Source: Cardiobacteriaceae bacterium (GTDB taxonomy: Bacteria; Pseudomonadota; Gammaproteobacteria; Cardiobacteriales; Cardiobacteriaceae). Taken from it: DNA of 64,000 bases. The position numbers and the translations under genes are program-made. Each line of letters starts with the position of its first letter. Position 1 is the stretch's first letter. Location of the stretch: assembly GCA_030525785.1 (NCBI GenBank), contig JAUNEA010000005.1, positions 9,148-73,147 on the forward strand, read 5' to 3'. The notes under the pieces are model-generated. The model saw only the letters and a program-made list of their open reading frames with translations, had not been told where the DNA came from and made no database searches. This document shows positions 57,081-64,000 of this stretch, one piece after another.

Positions 57081-57770
57081 ATGTTTAAAAAAACCACCTT
57101 ATCTCTTGCTCTTTTCTCTCTTGTTTCGTGGGCTGATGATGCAGCGATTCAAAAGAATCTCCAGCCTTTTGGCTTCCAAAACATTGAAATTTTGGAATCG
57201 CCTGTAAAAGGTTTGCGTACAGTCGTCAGCGATCAAGGCATTCTCTATGCATCTGAAGATGGGCAATATTTTTTACAAGGGCAGTTAGTACAAGTCTTGG
57301 AAGATGGCAACAGTGTGGATTTAACCAATAAGCCATTGATGGGTCGTTTAAAACAAATGGAAAACGAGATGGTGGTTCACGCAGCTAAAGATGAAAAGCA
57401 TGTGATTACCGTCTTTTTTGACATCACCTGCCATTACTGTCAATTGCTCCACAAAGACACGCAAAAGCTCAACGATTTAGGCATTACAGTTCGCTATCTT
57501 GCTTTCCCTCGTCAAGGTATTGATAGTGCAAACGCCGAACAAATGGAAGCCATTTTTGCTGCTGAAAATCCGAAAGAGGAGCTTGATGCCATTATGCTGG
57601 GCAAGAAAAAACCTTCTCAAAAACAAAAGCCAAATATTGTCAGCAAACACTACAATTTGGGCTTACAATTTGGCGTTGAAGGCACACCTGCTATTATTAC
57701 AGAAGATGGTCAATTAATTGGTGGCTATCTCAAGCCAGATCAAATGATTAAGGCTTTAGAGCGTCTGTAA
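57081..57770 (+). CDS. dsbC: Periplasmic disulfide isomerase DsbC
   Basis: A thiol-disulfide isomerase of 229 residues. Signal peptide (cleavage near SWA/DDA), an N-terminal dimerisation domain (about 20-75), and a thioredoxin domain with the active site CHYC near residue 117 (DITCHYCQLLH) and the cis-proline in GVEGTPAI near 197. It repairs wrongly paired cysteines, with DsbD as electron donor. No palindrome copy inside; one copy precedes it and a pair follows as terminator. Confidence 0.9.
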   Translation: MFKKTTLSLALFSLVSWADDAAIQKNLQPFGFQNIEILESPVKGLRTVVSDQGILYASEDGQYFLQGQLVQVLEDGNSVDLTNKPLMGRLKQMENEMVVHAAKDEKHVITVFFDITCHYCQLLHKDTQKLNDLGITVRYLAFPRQGIDSANAEQMEAIFAAENPKEELDAIMLGKKKPSQKQKPNIVSKHYNLGLQFGVEGTPAIITEDGQLIGGYLKPDQMIKALERL

Positions 57771-57793
57771 TCATTATTGTGACCGTTTAACAG

Positions 57794-57845
57794 CAAAGCG
57801 CTTTGTGGCTCCTCTTAATAGACAAGCCCAAAGCGCTTTTATTTT
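57794..57845 (+). terminator. Terminator of dsbC built from two palindrome copies
   Basis: CAAAGCGCTTTG at 57794-57805 and CAAAGCGCTTTT at 57829-57840, spaced by 23 bases and followed by ATTTTGG. The tail is T-rich. It may also block transcription of the convergent gene at 57850. Confidence 0.6.
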
Positions 57846-57849
57846 GGCG

Positions 57850-58203
57850 CTATTGGAGCAGCCCGAATAATTTAAGTGCAGTAATAGTAGCACCACTGGC
57901 AGCAGCGGCAGCAATTATGGGCGATAATAACCAATCCATGCGGATTTTCTGGCTTTCTCGTGCGATTTTTTCCATCTCGCGTTCATGACGCTCACGGCGC
58001 ATTTCCATTTCTTTTTCCCAACGCAAACGCTCAGTTTCTCGCACAGCTTCGCGTTCTAAGCGTTCTTTTTCTCGCTCTTCGCGTTCTTGGTCATATTTTT
58101 CACGCATGAGGCGAGTTTCCTCATCAATTTTGCGTAATGCCATGATTAAACTCATTCGCTCTAACTCCTCTTGGGTTAAATGGCTTAAGTCTTCTATTTG
58201 CAC
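57850..58203 (-). CDS. Small coiled-coil, C-terminally membrane-anchored protein (copy 2)
   Basis: A 117-residue protein of unknown family. After a short acidic start (MQIEDLSHLTQEELERMS) a long charged coiled coil of Glu/Arg repeats spans about 30-90, then one hydrophobic segment (WLLSPIIAAAAASGATITALKLFG) anchors it at the C-terminus. It is identical to its neighbour at 58227-58571 except for three extra residues (LLQ) at the end, because the repeat boundary falls there. Transcribed in the same direction as copy 1. No palindrome copy inside. Possibly a scaffold or a small phage- or conflict-type membrane protein; this is only a guess. Confidence 0.6.
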   Translation of the reverse strand: MQIEDLSHLTQEELERMSLIMALRKIDEETRLMREKYDQEREEREKERLEREAVRETERLRWEKEMEMRRERHEREMEKIARESQKIRMDWLLSPIIAAAAASGATITALKLFGLLQ

Positions 58204-58590
58204 AATATTTCCTGTTTTGATGCTTTTTAGCCAAACAATTTAAGTGCAGTAATAGTAGCACCACTGGCAGCAGCGGCAGCAATTATGGGCGATAATAACC
58301 AATCCATGCGGATTTTCTGGCTTTCTCGTGCGATTTTTTCCATCTCGCGTTCATGACGCTCACGGCGCATTTCCATTTCTTTTTCCCAACGCAAACGCTC
58401 AGTTTCTCGCACAGCTTCGCGTTCTAAGCGTTCTTTTTCTCGCTCTTCGCGTTCTTGGTCATATTTTTCACGCATGAGGCGAGTTTCCTCATCAATTTTG
58501 CGTAATGCCATGATTAAACTCATTCGCTCTAACTCCTCTTGGGTTAAATGGCTTAAGTCTTCTATTTGCACAATATTTCCTGTTTTGATG
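57869..58590. repeat. Tandem duplication, 354 bp identical, period 368 bp
   Basis: Bases 57869-58222 and 58237-58590 read identically over their whole length, including the full gene, its upstream TTTCCTG region and stop-proximal sequence. A 14-base junction separates them. Identity implies a recent event, or upkeep by unequal crossing over, or an assembly artefact. Confidence 0.92.
58227..58571 (-). CDS. Small coiled-coil, C-terminally membrane-anchored protein (copy 1)
   Basis: A 114-residue protein identical to copy 2 through LKLFG. Charged coiled coil about 30-90 followed by a single hydrophobic helix. The ribosome region on the minus strand (AGGAAATATTGTGC before ATG) has AGGAAA about eight bases upstream and is shared by both copies. 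I recognise no family. Its position between dsbC and a porin gives no firm clue. Confidence 0.6.
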   Translation of the reverse strand: MQIEDLSHLTQEELERMSLIMALRKIDEETRLMREKYDQEREEREKERLEREAVRETERLRWEKEMEMRRERHEREMEKIARESQKIRMDWLLSPIIAAAAASGATITALKLFG

Positions 58591-58633
58591 GTTTCTCTAG
58601 TTTACCATAGCCTCTTTCTATCCTGCTGCAAAC

Positions 58634-58659
58634 AAAAAGCGAGCCGAAGCTCGCTTTTA
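58634..58659 (-). terminator. Terminator of the porin gene
   Basis: On the minus strand AAAAGCGAGC, tetraloop TTCG, GCTCGCTTTTTG: a strong stem closed by a UUCG loop with a T-run. Confidence 0.9.
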
Positions 58660-58684
58660 TTGGTGTCTATCGATAGGTTATCGA

Positions 58685-59659
58685 TTAGAAGTCGTGGCGT
58701 AAGCCTACAGTAGCTACATAACCGTTTTTAGATTTAGCAACATCTTTAACTTTCAAGCTGTCACGTTGACCACCGATTTCAACCCAAGTACGAGTACGTT
58801 TGCTTAAGTTGTGTTGGTAACCTAAGTGAGCAAAGTATTGCTTCTTAGCAGCTGAATCTTTTGGATCTTTCATTTCAATACCAGCGTATACACGATCTTG
58901 CTCAGAGATTTTGTATTCACCAGCTAAAGAGTAGTAGTTATCTTTGTCAGTATTACGTTCATAGTCAAATGCAACACCGTAAGCATCAGCATTGTAAGCC
59001 AATGAACCAGCGTAGAACTTACCAGTTCCAGAAGCTTTATCAGTTTGAGTGTATACAACTGCTGCTTCTAAGCCGTTAGCAGCGTATTGCGCACCAACTT
59101 CGAATGCAGTGAATGATCTGCTATCAGAGTCTTTAACGATACGGTCAGCTGGTTCAGTACGACCTTCAGCAACACCTGCTACAGCCACAGTCAAACCGCC
59201 CATATCAGGAGATGCATAAGAAATGGAGTGAGACAAACGGTTAGAACCATCGTTGTACCAGCCACCAAAAGTATTAGAATAGTCAGCTTTACCAGTGAAC
59301 AAGCCATGAACTGAAGATTGTTTACCTAATTTCAAAGTACCGAAATCACCTTTCAAACCAACATAAGCTTGGCGAATTTCATTCATAGTACCGCCATTAA
59401 CGCCACCATATGTATCAGTCTTGGGACTATAAGTATGGAAACGATAGTTGAATTCCATTTGATAAATAGCTTTCAAACCAGCGTTCAAGTCTTCGTTACC
59501 TTTGATACCAAAACGAGCGAAGCTGTGGATAGTGCCAGTTGTTTTTCCGCCTGGAGCTTTAATAACTAAGCCTTCACCCAACACACGTCCATAAAGAGTT
59601 GTTTCGTTAGCTTGAGCGAAACCAGCGACAAGAGCTAATGCTAAAAGAGATTTTTTCAT
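58685..59659 (-). CDS. Outer-membrane porin (Gram-negative porin family)
   Basis: A 324-residue porin: signal peptide MKKSLLALALVAGFAQA, mature N-terminus NETTLYGRVLGEG, 16-strand general-porin pattern with alternating residues, and a C-terminal strand ending in phenylalanine (ATVGLRHDF), the BAM recognition signal. It resembles the neisserial/betaproteobacterial type (Porin_4). Codon use suggests high expression. AAGGAA lies six bases before the ATG. No palindrome copy in 1 kb. A strong UUCG-capped terminator follows. Confidence 0.92.
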   Translation of the reverse strand: MKKSLLALALVAGFAQANETTLYGRVLGEGLVIKAPGGKTTGTIHSFARFGIKGNEDLNAGLKAIYQMEFNYRFHTYSPKTDTYGGVNGGTMNEIRQAYVGLKGDFGTLKLGKQSSVHGLFTGKADYSNTFGGWYNDGSNRLSHSISYASPDMGGLTVAVAGVAEGRTEPADRIVKDSDSRSFTAFEVGAQYAANGLEAAVVYTQTDKASGTGKFYAGSLAYNADAYGVAFDYERNTDKDNYYSLAGEYKISEQDRVYAGIEMKDPKDSAAKKQYFAHLGYQHNLSKRTRTWVEIGGQRDSLKVKDVAKSKNGYVATVGLRHDF

Positions 59660-59953
59660 GATAATTTCCTTCATAAAAATTTAAATTTGAATTCGGCAAT
59701 GCTTGCCGCCCCGATTGAATTTCGGAAGTGATATTACCTGCTTTTAAAGGTGAGTGCAAGCCTTTTGTTGTTTTTTACCAACAAGGGAAGAAAAACTGTT
59801 GCATCATCTTGTTTCACAAAGTTTTATCCCAAATAAACTTGAAGGCTGAAATACAGCGCATAGGCAACTATTTTTCCTATACTCTAGGATTCATGATAAA
59901 TCCTCACAAAGCGCTTTAGGCTAAGATAGCCTTTTTCAGCACAAGGAATCATC

Positions 59954-61426
59954 ATGAAATCTCAAACCTTTGCAGCAGTGGATTTAGGCTCGAACAGTTT
60001 TCATTTGGTGGTGGCGCGTGAGGTTAATGGCGCGGTGCAATGGTTAGATCGTCTTAAAGAGCGCGTGCAACTGGCGCAAGGCTTGCAAGCAAACGGCGAA
60101 CTTGACGAAGCCTCCCTCGCGCGCGCTACAGAAACCTTGCAACTTTTTGCCGAACGCTTACAAGGCATTCCTCCTGAAAACATACGCACTCTTGCCACTT
60201 ACACGCTCCGCCAAGCCAGTAACCGTGAAGAAGCCTTAAAGCGCTTTGCAACCGTTTATCCCTACCCTATCGAAATTATTTCAGGGCATGAGGAAGCGCA
60301 TTGGATTTATCAGGGCGTGGCGCATACGCAAGTGGATAATGGTCGGCGTTTGGTGGTGGATATTGGTGGTGGCTCAACAGAGCTTATCGTTGGCGAAGGC
60401 TTTGAGGTTTTGTTGGCAGAGAGTCGGCATATGGGCTGTGTTCGTGATTCCTTGTTGTATTTTTCAGACACTTGCCCACGCGAAGAGGCTTTTACCCAAG
60501 CCTACCAAAGCGCTTTGCACAAGCTCGAGGATTTAAGCTGGGATTATCGGCAACTGGGTTGGCAAGAGGCTTTGGGCTGTTCTGGAACCTTTCGCGCCGT
60601 TTCTGAAGCCATTATCGCGCATGGATTTCAGCCAGAGGGCTTGATAACGCCTGAATCTGTGGCAAAGCTCAAAGCGCTTTGGCTTACTCATCAGCCTTTG
60701 CTGGGGGTGAGTGAGGATAGAGTGGCGGTGATTGGGGCAGGTTTGGCGATTGTGTGTGCGCTCGTTGATGGGCTACGGATTGAGCGTTTGCGCTATGTTG
60801 AAAGCGCTTTGCGTGAGGGAGTGTTGTATAGCTTTTTGGCGCGAGAGCCTCAGGGCATTGCGCAACAGGCAGTTGAATCTTTGCAACATCATTATCATGT
60901 AGACAGGGCGCATGCGAGAGCGGTTGCGAAGACCTTAAGCGCTTTGTTACGTCATGCGCCTTTTGAGAAACAAGGACAAAGCGCTTTGGGGCGTGTGGGA
61001 TTGGCAGCAGCGTTGTTGCATGAGGTGGGTCGGATTGTGCATCACAAGGGTTATCAAAAGCATTCGGCGTATCTCATCAGCCACAGTGATTTGTTGGGCT
61101 TTTCGGCAGAGGACAAAGCGCTTTTGGTGTGGTTGGTTCGTTATCACTGCAAGAGTTTAAAGGGTGCGGAGGCAGAATGGCAGGAGGCTTGGGGGAGTTT
61201 GGCTGATGGTTGGTTTTTGTTGTTGGCATTACGGATTGCTGTGATGGCGAATAGGGTTCGTGGTGGTGAGGTTGTGGAGATGATGTTAAGTGTTTTAGAG
61301 GGAAGCTATCGGTTGGAATTTGCGCCGAATAGGGAGATGGCCGTGTTGTTGGTGAAGGCGTTGGAGGAGGAGGTGTTGATGTGGGATAAGGTGGGGATTG
61401 AGTTTGAGGTTCTGAAACGAGATTAG
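59954..61426 (+). CDS. ppx: Exopolyphosphatase (Ppx/GppA family)
   Basis: A 490-residue enzyme splitting inorganic polyphosphate or pppGpp. Its actin-like ATPase motifs are AAVDLGSNSFHLVV at the N-terminus and VVDIGGGSTELIVGEG near 139-154, with the catalytic glutamate in ISGHEEAHWIYQG near 115. A C-terminal HD-like helical domain (about 310-490) is present. Ppx is favoured over GppA by length. AAGGAA precedes the ATG. Six to seven palindrome copies (KRF, QSAL, KALW, ESAL, QSAL, KALL). Its last few codons are part of the inverted arm of module G. Confidence 0.88.
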   Translation: MKSQTFAAVDLGSNSFHLVVAREVNGAVQWLDRLKERVQLAQGLQANGELDEASLARATETLQLFAERLQGIPPENIRTLATYTLRQASNREEALKRFATVYPYPIEIISGHEEAHWIYQGVAHTQVDNGRRLVVDIGGGSTELIVGEGFEVLLAESRHMGCVRDSLLYFSDTCPREEAFTQAYQSALHKLEDLSWDYRQLGWQEALGCSGTFRAVSEAIIAHGFQPEGLITPESVAKLKALWLTHQPLLGVSEDRVAVIGAGLAIVCALVDGLRIERLRYVESALREGVLYSFLAREPQGIAQQAVESLQHHYHVDRAHARAVAKTLSALLRHAPFEKQGQSALGRVGLAAALLHEVGRIVHHKGYQKHSAYLISHSDLLGFSAEDKALLVWLVRYHCKSLKGAEAEWQEAWGSLADGWFLLLALRIAVMANRVRGGEVVEMMLSVLEGSYRLEFAPNREMAVLLVKALEEEVLMWDKVGIEFEVLKRD

Positions 61427-61653
61427 GGGAGATAATCGTAAACTGGGGTCAAGGGGTCTAAGACCCCTTGTCGGGGGTTTGGGGGACTTCGTCCCCCAAG
61501 TACAACAACAAAGCGCTTTGTGGGGGCTAAAGCCCCCCAAAAGCGCTTTGATATTCTGCTTGTGGGGCGTTGCCCCACGCCCCAGCAGGGGTGTTACACC
61601 CCTGCACCCCTGCTTATGTTTACCTGTCCTAACCTCGCTTCAAAAGCCCAATC
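61403..61653. repeat. Palindromic intergenic module G (arms reach into both genes)
   Basis: A 251-bp module between convergent ppx and pgi. The arms TTGAGGTTCTGAAACGAGAT (from 61404) and the complement of 61653-61634 agree at about 18 of 23 positions including both stop codons, and continue to GGGG. Inner blocks are GGGGTC/GACCCC, GGGGG-ACTTCG-TCCCCC, and on the right GGGGCG/CGCCCC and GCAGGGGTGT/ACACCCCTGC. The centre differs from other modules: two palindrome copies (61509-61520, 61540-61550) flank GGGGGCT/AGCCCCC, forming one hairpin of about 20 pairs. Confidence 0.85.
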
Positions 61654-63203
61654 AATGCCACCGTATCCACATCATGCTCACCTACCCCTCGCCCTAACAA
61701 CTCCTCCTGCACCGCACTCGCCAGCTTCTTACCATACTCAACACCCCACTGGTCATAAGCATTCAAACCATACAACACACCTTGCGCACTCGTCTTATGC
61801 TCATACATCGCCACCAATGCCCCAACCGTTCTCGGTGTTAAATCCGATAACACCACAGACGTTGTCGGACGATTCCCTCCATTGGTTCGCTCAAAGCGCT
61901 TTGACTCAGGCAAATGCGATAAATCCTCCTCACTCTGCCCCATCATAAATGCCTCTTGCTGGGCAATGTAATGCGAATGCAAAAGGGCTTGAGTGTCTTC
62001 AAAACCTTTCGGCGCTTGTTTGACCGTTATAAAATCCATCGCCCCATTGCGATGTCCTTGATGCAACAGCTGAAAATAAGCGTGCTGAGCATCGGTTCCA
62101 GCACCGCCCCAAATCAACATACCACTGGGGAACGGCAACGGCTGACCATTCTTATCCGCTCGCTTACCCAAGCTCTCCATCTCAAGCTGCTGAATATGTG
62201 GCACAAAATCACGAAGCGGCTGGCAGTAAGTAATCATCGCGCGGTTGTTGTATTGGAAATAATGGTTGTACCACGCGTCCAAAGTCGCCAACAAAACAGG
62301 AATATTTCGTTCATAAGGCGCGTGTTGGAAATGCTCGTCCATTTCATGCGCACCTGCCAAAAGCGCTTGGTATTGCTCGTAACCATTCTGCAACACCAAC
62401 GGCAAAGCAATGCTTGACCACAGCGAATAACGACCGCCCACAAAATCCCACAACGGCAAAATCTGCTCAGCCGAAACGCCCCAAGCTTCCGCCAATTTGG
62501 GCTTTGCCGTCAGTGCGAAAAATTGCCCAGAAATATCCGCGCCTTGTGCGGCATTGTGTAACCATGTGCGCAATTTTTCAGCGTTATGCAAGGTTTCTTC
62601 GGTGGTGAAACTCTTGCTGGCAATGATGCAGAGGGTGGTTTCTGGGTTCAAAGCGCTTTGCAGACTGTTCAAATAGTAAGCATCTGGGCTGGCTAAGAAA
62701 TGAAGGCGGTAAGTTGTCGTTTTCAAATGCTCTAACGCATGGCACACCAAACGCGGCCCCAACTCCGAACCCCCAATGCCAATATGCACCACATCGGTAA
62801 TCGCCTTGCCACTAAAGCCCACAAAAGCGCTTTGCGCCGCCTTCTCGCTGATTTGGCGCAATTGTTCGTGAACAGCCGCAACATCACGCGAAATCGCATC
62901 ATCGATTTTGCCTGCTGGCGTGCGCAAACGGTGATGCAAGGCAGGTCGGTCTTCACTGTTGTTCACCGCCTTGCCTGCGTGCAAATCCGCCAAATGCTCG
63001 CGCAAGCCCGCTTTTTCCCACCACTGCGCCCAAAGCGCTTTGGTATCCTGATTCACAAAATTCTTCGCAAAATCAACCCGTAAACCAGCCTCTTCAAAGC
63101 TCCAATCTGCCACGCGATTTTTTTCAGAAGCTACCAAAGCGCTTAAGCTCAATTGGGTCAAATCCTTTTGATGTTGTTGTAATTTTTCGTGAATATTGCT
63201 CAT
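61629..63203 (-). CDS. pgi: Glucose-6-phosphate isomerase
   Basis: Interconverts glucose-6- and fructose-6-phosphate, 524 residues, a little shorter than E. coli (549). Signatures: IGIGGSELGPRLV near 130, DFVGGRYSLWSSIALPL near 255, the catalytic glutamate region GRYSLWSS to ESLGKRADKNG, and DQWGVEYGKKLA near 485. The C-terminus is the family's HD--T--LI helix ending in LLKRG. The start at 63203 overlaps the stop of the LysE-type gene (ATGA). About six palindrome copies. Confidence 0.96.
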   Translation of the reverse strand: MSNIHEKLQQHQKDLTQLSLSALVASEKNRVADWSFEEAGLRVDFAKNFVNQDTKALWAQWWEKAGLREHLADLHAGKAVNNSEDRPALHHRLRTPAGKIDDAISRDVAAVHEQLRQISEKAAQSAFVGFSGKAITDVVHIGIGGSELGPRLVCHALEHLKTTTYRLHFLASPDAYYLNSLQSALNPETTLCIIASKSFTTEETLHNAEKLRTWLHNAAQGADISGQFFALTAKPKLAEAWGVSAEQILPLWDFVGGRYSLWSSIALPLVLQNGYEQYQALLAGAHEMDEHFQHAPYERNIPVLLATLDAWYNHYFQYNNRAMITYCQPLRDFVPHIQQLEMESLGKRADKNGQPLPFPSGMLIWGGAGTDAQHAYFQLLHQGHRNGAMDFITVKQAPKGFEDTQALLHSHYIAQQEAFMMGQSEEDLSHLPESKRFERTNGGNRPTTSVVLSDLTPRTVGALVAMYEHKTSAQGVLYGLNAYDQWGVEYGKKLASAVQEELLGRGVGEHDVDTVALIGLLKRG

Positions 63204-63841
63204 AACACAGCCCTCCATAAGCTCCAAGAAAATCCTAAAAATAACACACCAACCAACGCCATCGCCGCGCTTGCCAGCCCTCGCTTACGCCCAAACCAAT
63301 CGCTCAAACGCTCGCCCACCATCGCCAGTAACCACAAATACAAAAAGCTAATGCTCTGTAAAATCAAGCCCAAAATGGCGAAAGCTTGCAAAGGCTCTGC
63401 CGCGTCTTTTTTCACAAACGCCACAAAAAATGAGAGAAAAAACAAAATCGCCTTTGGATTGGTCAAGCTCAACAAAAGCGCTTTGCTAAAAGCATTCGGA
63501 GAAACAGGTTTCTTTTTTGGTAAAGATGACAAAGCGCTTTGATGATAAGTCTCCCACGCACCACGCAAAAGCCCCAACGCAATCCACGCCAAATAAGCTC
63601 CGCCTACCACTTTCACGCCGTGAAACAAAGGCGGATACGCATTCAAGAGAGCCGCTGCGCCGAAAATAGTCGCTAAAATCAAAAGGCTATCGCCTAACAA
63701 CACACCTGCTATCGCACGAGCTGCCGTTTTTCGACCATACTGTGCCGCCACACTCAAGCAATACAAAGAGTTAGGGCCTGGCAACACGATGATACCGATG
63801 GTGCCAAGCACAAAAGCGCCCAAGTTGATGATGTCATTCAT
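63200..63841 (-). CDS. LysE/RhtB family amino-acid exporter
   Basis: A 213-residue inner-membrane protein with six hydrophobic segments. The opening VLGTIGIIVLPGPNSLYCLSVAAQYGRKTAARAIAG matches the LysE/RhtB signature (PGPN), and TNPKAILFFLSFF near 120 is the second family motif. Exports amino acids such as homoserine, threonine or leucine; the substrate is unresolved. It starts two bases after the carA stop and overlaps pgi by four bases, so carA-exporter-pgi are coupled. Two palindrome copies. Confidence 0.87.
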   Translation of the reverse strand: MNDIINLGAFVLGTIGIIVLPGPNSLYCLSVAAQYGRKTAARAIAGVLLGDSLLILATIFGAAALLNAYPPLFHGVKVVGGAYLAWIALGLLRGAWETYHQSALSSLPKKKPVSPNAFSKALLLSLTNPKAILFFLSFFVAFVKKDAAEPLQAFAILGLILQSISFLYLWLLAMVGERLSDWFGRKRGLASAAMALVGVLFLGFSWSLWRAVL

Positions 63842-63843
63842 TT

Positions 63844-64000
63844 TTATGCCGCACGATGCTGTTTCATCAAATCCACAAAATGCGCAAACAACGGCTCTAC
63901 ATCACGCGGGCCTGGCGAGGCCTCAGGGTGTCCCTGAAACGAAAACACAGGTTTATGCTCATAAGCCAAGCCTTGCAAAGAACCGTCAAACAAAGAACGA
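63844..64000 (-). CDS. carA: Carbamoyl-phosphate synthase small subunit (3' end only)
   Basis: The last 51 or so residues of CarA, cut by the window edge. The read includes [10 protein letters not shown], then [15 protein letters not shown], which holds the glutaminase His and Glu (GHPEASPGP is highly conserved), and ends in LMKQHRAA. CarA supplies ammonia for carbamoyl phosphate used in arginine and pyrimidine synthesis. carB, usually directly downstream, is not: an exporter gene follows after two bases. Confidence 0.9.
   Translation of the reverse strand, partial: RSLFDGSLQGLAYEHKPVFSFQGHPEASPGPRDVEPLFAHFVDLMKQHRAA

Overview
The window is 64 kb of chromosome from a Gram-negative gammaproteobacterium of roughly 45% GC. 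This rests on the outer-membrane porin, OmpA and BamE-type lipoproteins, RNase G, DsbC, the rpsO-pnp and dnaB-alr arrangements, a CysB-type regulator and YfcC/YeiH/YqhA family proteins. The order Cardiobacteriales is a guess from gene content and GC. It carries about 47 protein genes, one tRNA-Ser, no recognisable transposase, no rRNA and no CRISPR array.

Layout. 0.1-2.6 kb: an alpha/beta hydrolase and an NhaC-type antiporter. 2.9-9.4 kb: pepP, a GNAT acetyltransferase, alr, dnaB, cysK and a divergent cysB-like regulator. 9.4-18 kb: a folate ligase, pyk, an ankyrin protein, radA, then argS with a SPOR protein, a TauE exporter and a Sua5-like protein. 18-21.2 kb: nrdB and nrdA behind tandem NrdR boxes. 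21.3-26.5 kb: a PEBP protein, a lipoprotein, and an IclR-YfcC-hydrolase operon. 26.6-29.1 kb: an AT-rich accessory patch with two phage-repressor-like genes (one frameshifted) and decayed fragments, ending at the 3' side of tRNA-Ser. 29.1-37 kb: rpsO-pnp, a TerD-like protein and polA. 37-42.7 kb: four envelope genes including three lytic transglycosylases. 42.9-49.6 kb: transporters, gapA, yqhA, a BamE-OmpA lipoprotein and a CorC protein. 49.9-57.8 kb: a DEAD-box helicase, ggt, a SIMPL protein, ung, rng and dsbC. 57.8-64 kb: an identical tandem gene pair, a porin, ppx, pgi, a LysE exporter and the 3' end of carA.

Two repeat systems dominate. (1) A perfect palindrome with consensus CAAAGCGCTTTG is scattered through genes and gaps. 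I count roughly 145 exact AAAGCGCTTT cores by eye plus about 30 near copies, against about 0.06 expected for any given 10-mer. Inside genes it writes Gln-Ser-Ala-Leu, Lys-Ala-Leu or Lys-Arg-Phe; between genes, pairs of copies make terminator hairpins. It resembles cyanobacterial HIP1 or the uptake sequences of Neisseria and Haemophilus, with a different sequence. (2) Six complete and one cut intergenic modules of about 240-280 bp are built as nested palindromes: a copy of the 12-mer at each outer edge (except one), locus-specific inverted arms of about 40 bp, conserved G4/C4 stem-loops, and usually a terminator-like centre. Most lie between convergent genes. The arms match each other within a locus but not between loci, and they reach stop codons. 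I know of no described family with this architecture; these two linked systems are the main discovery candidates.
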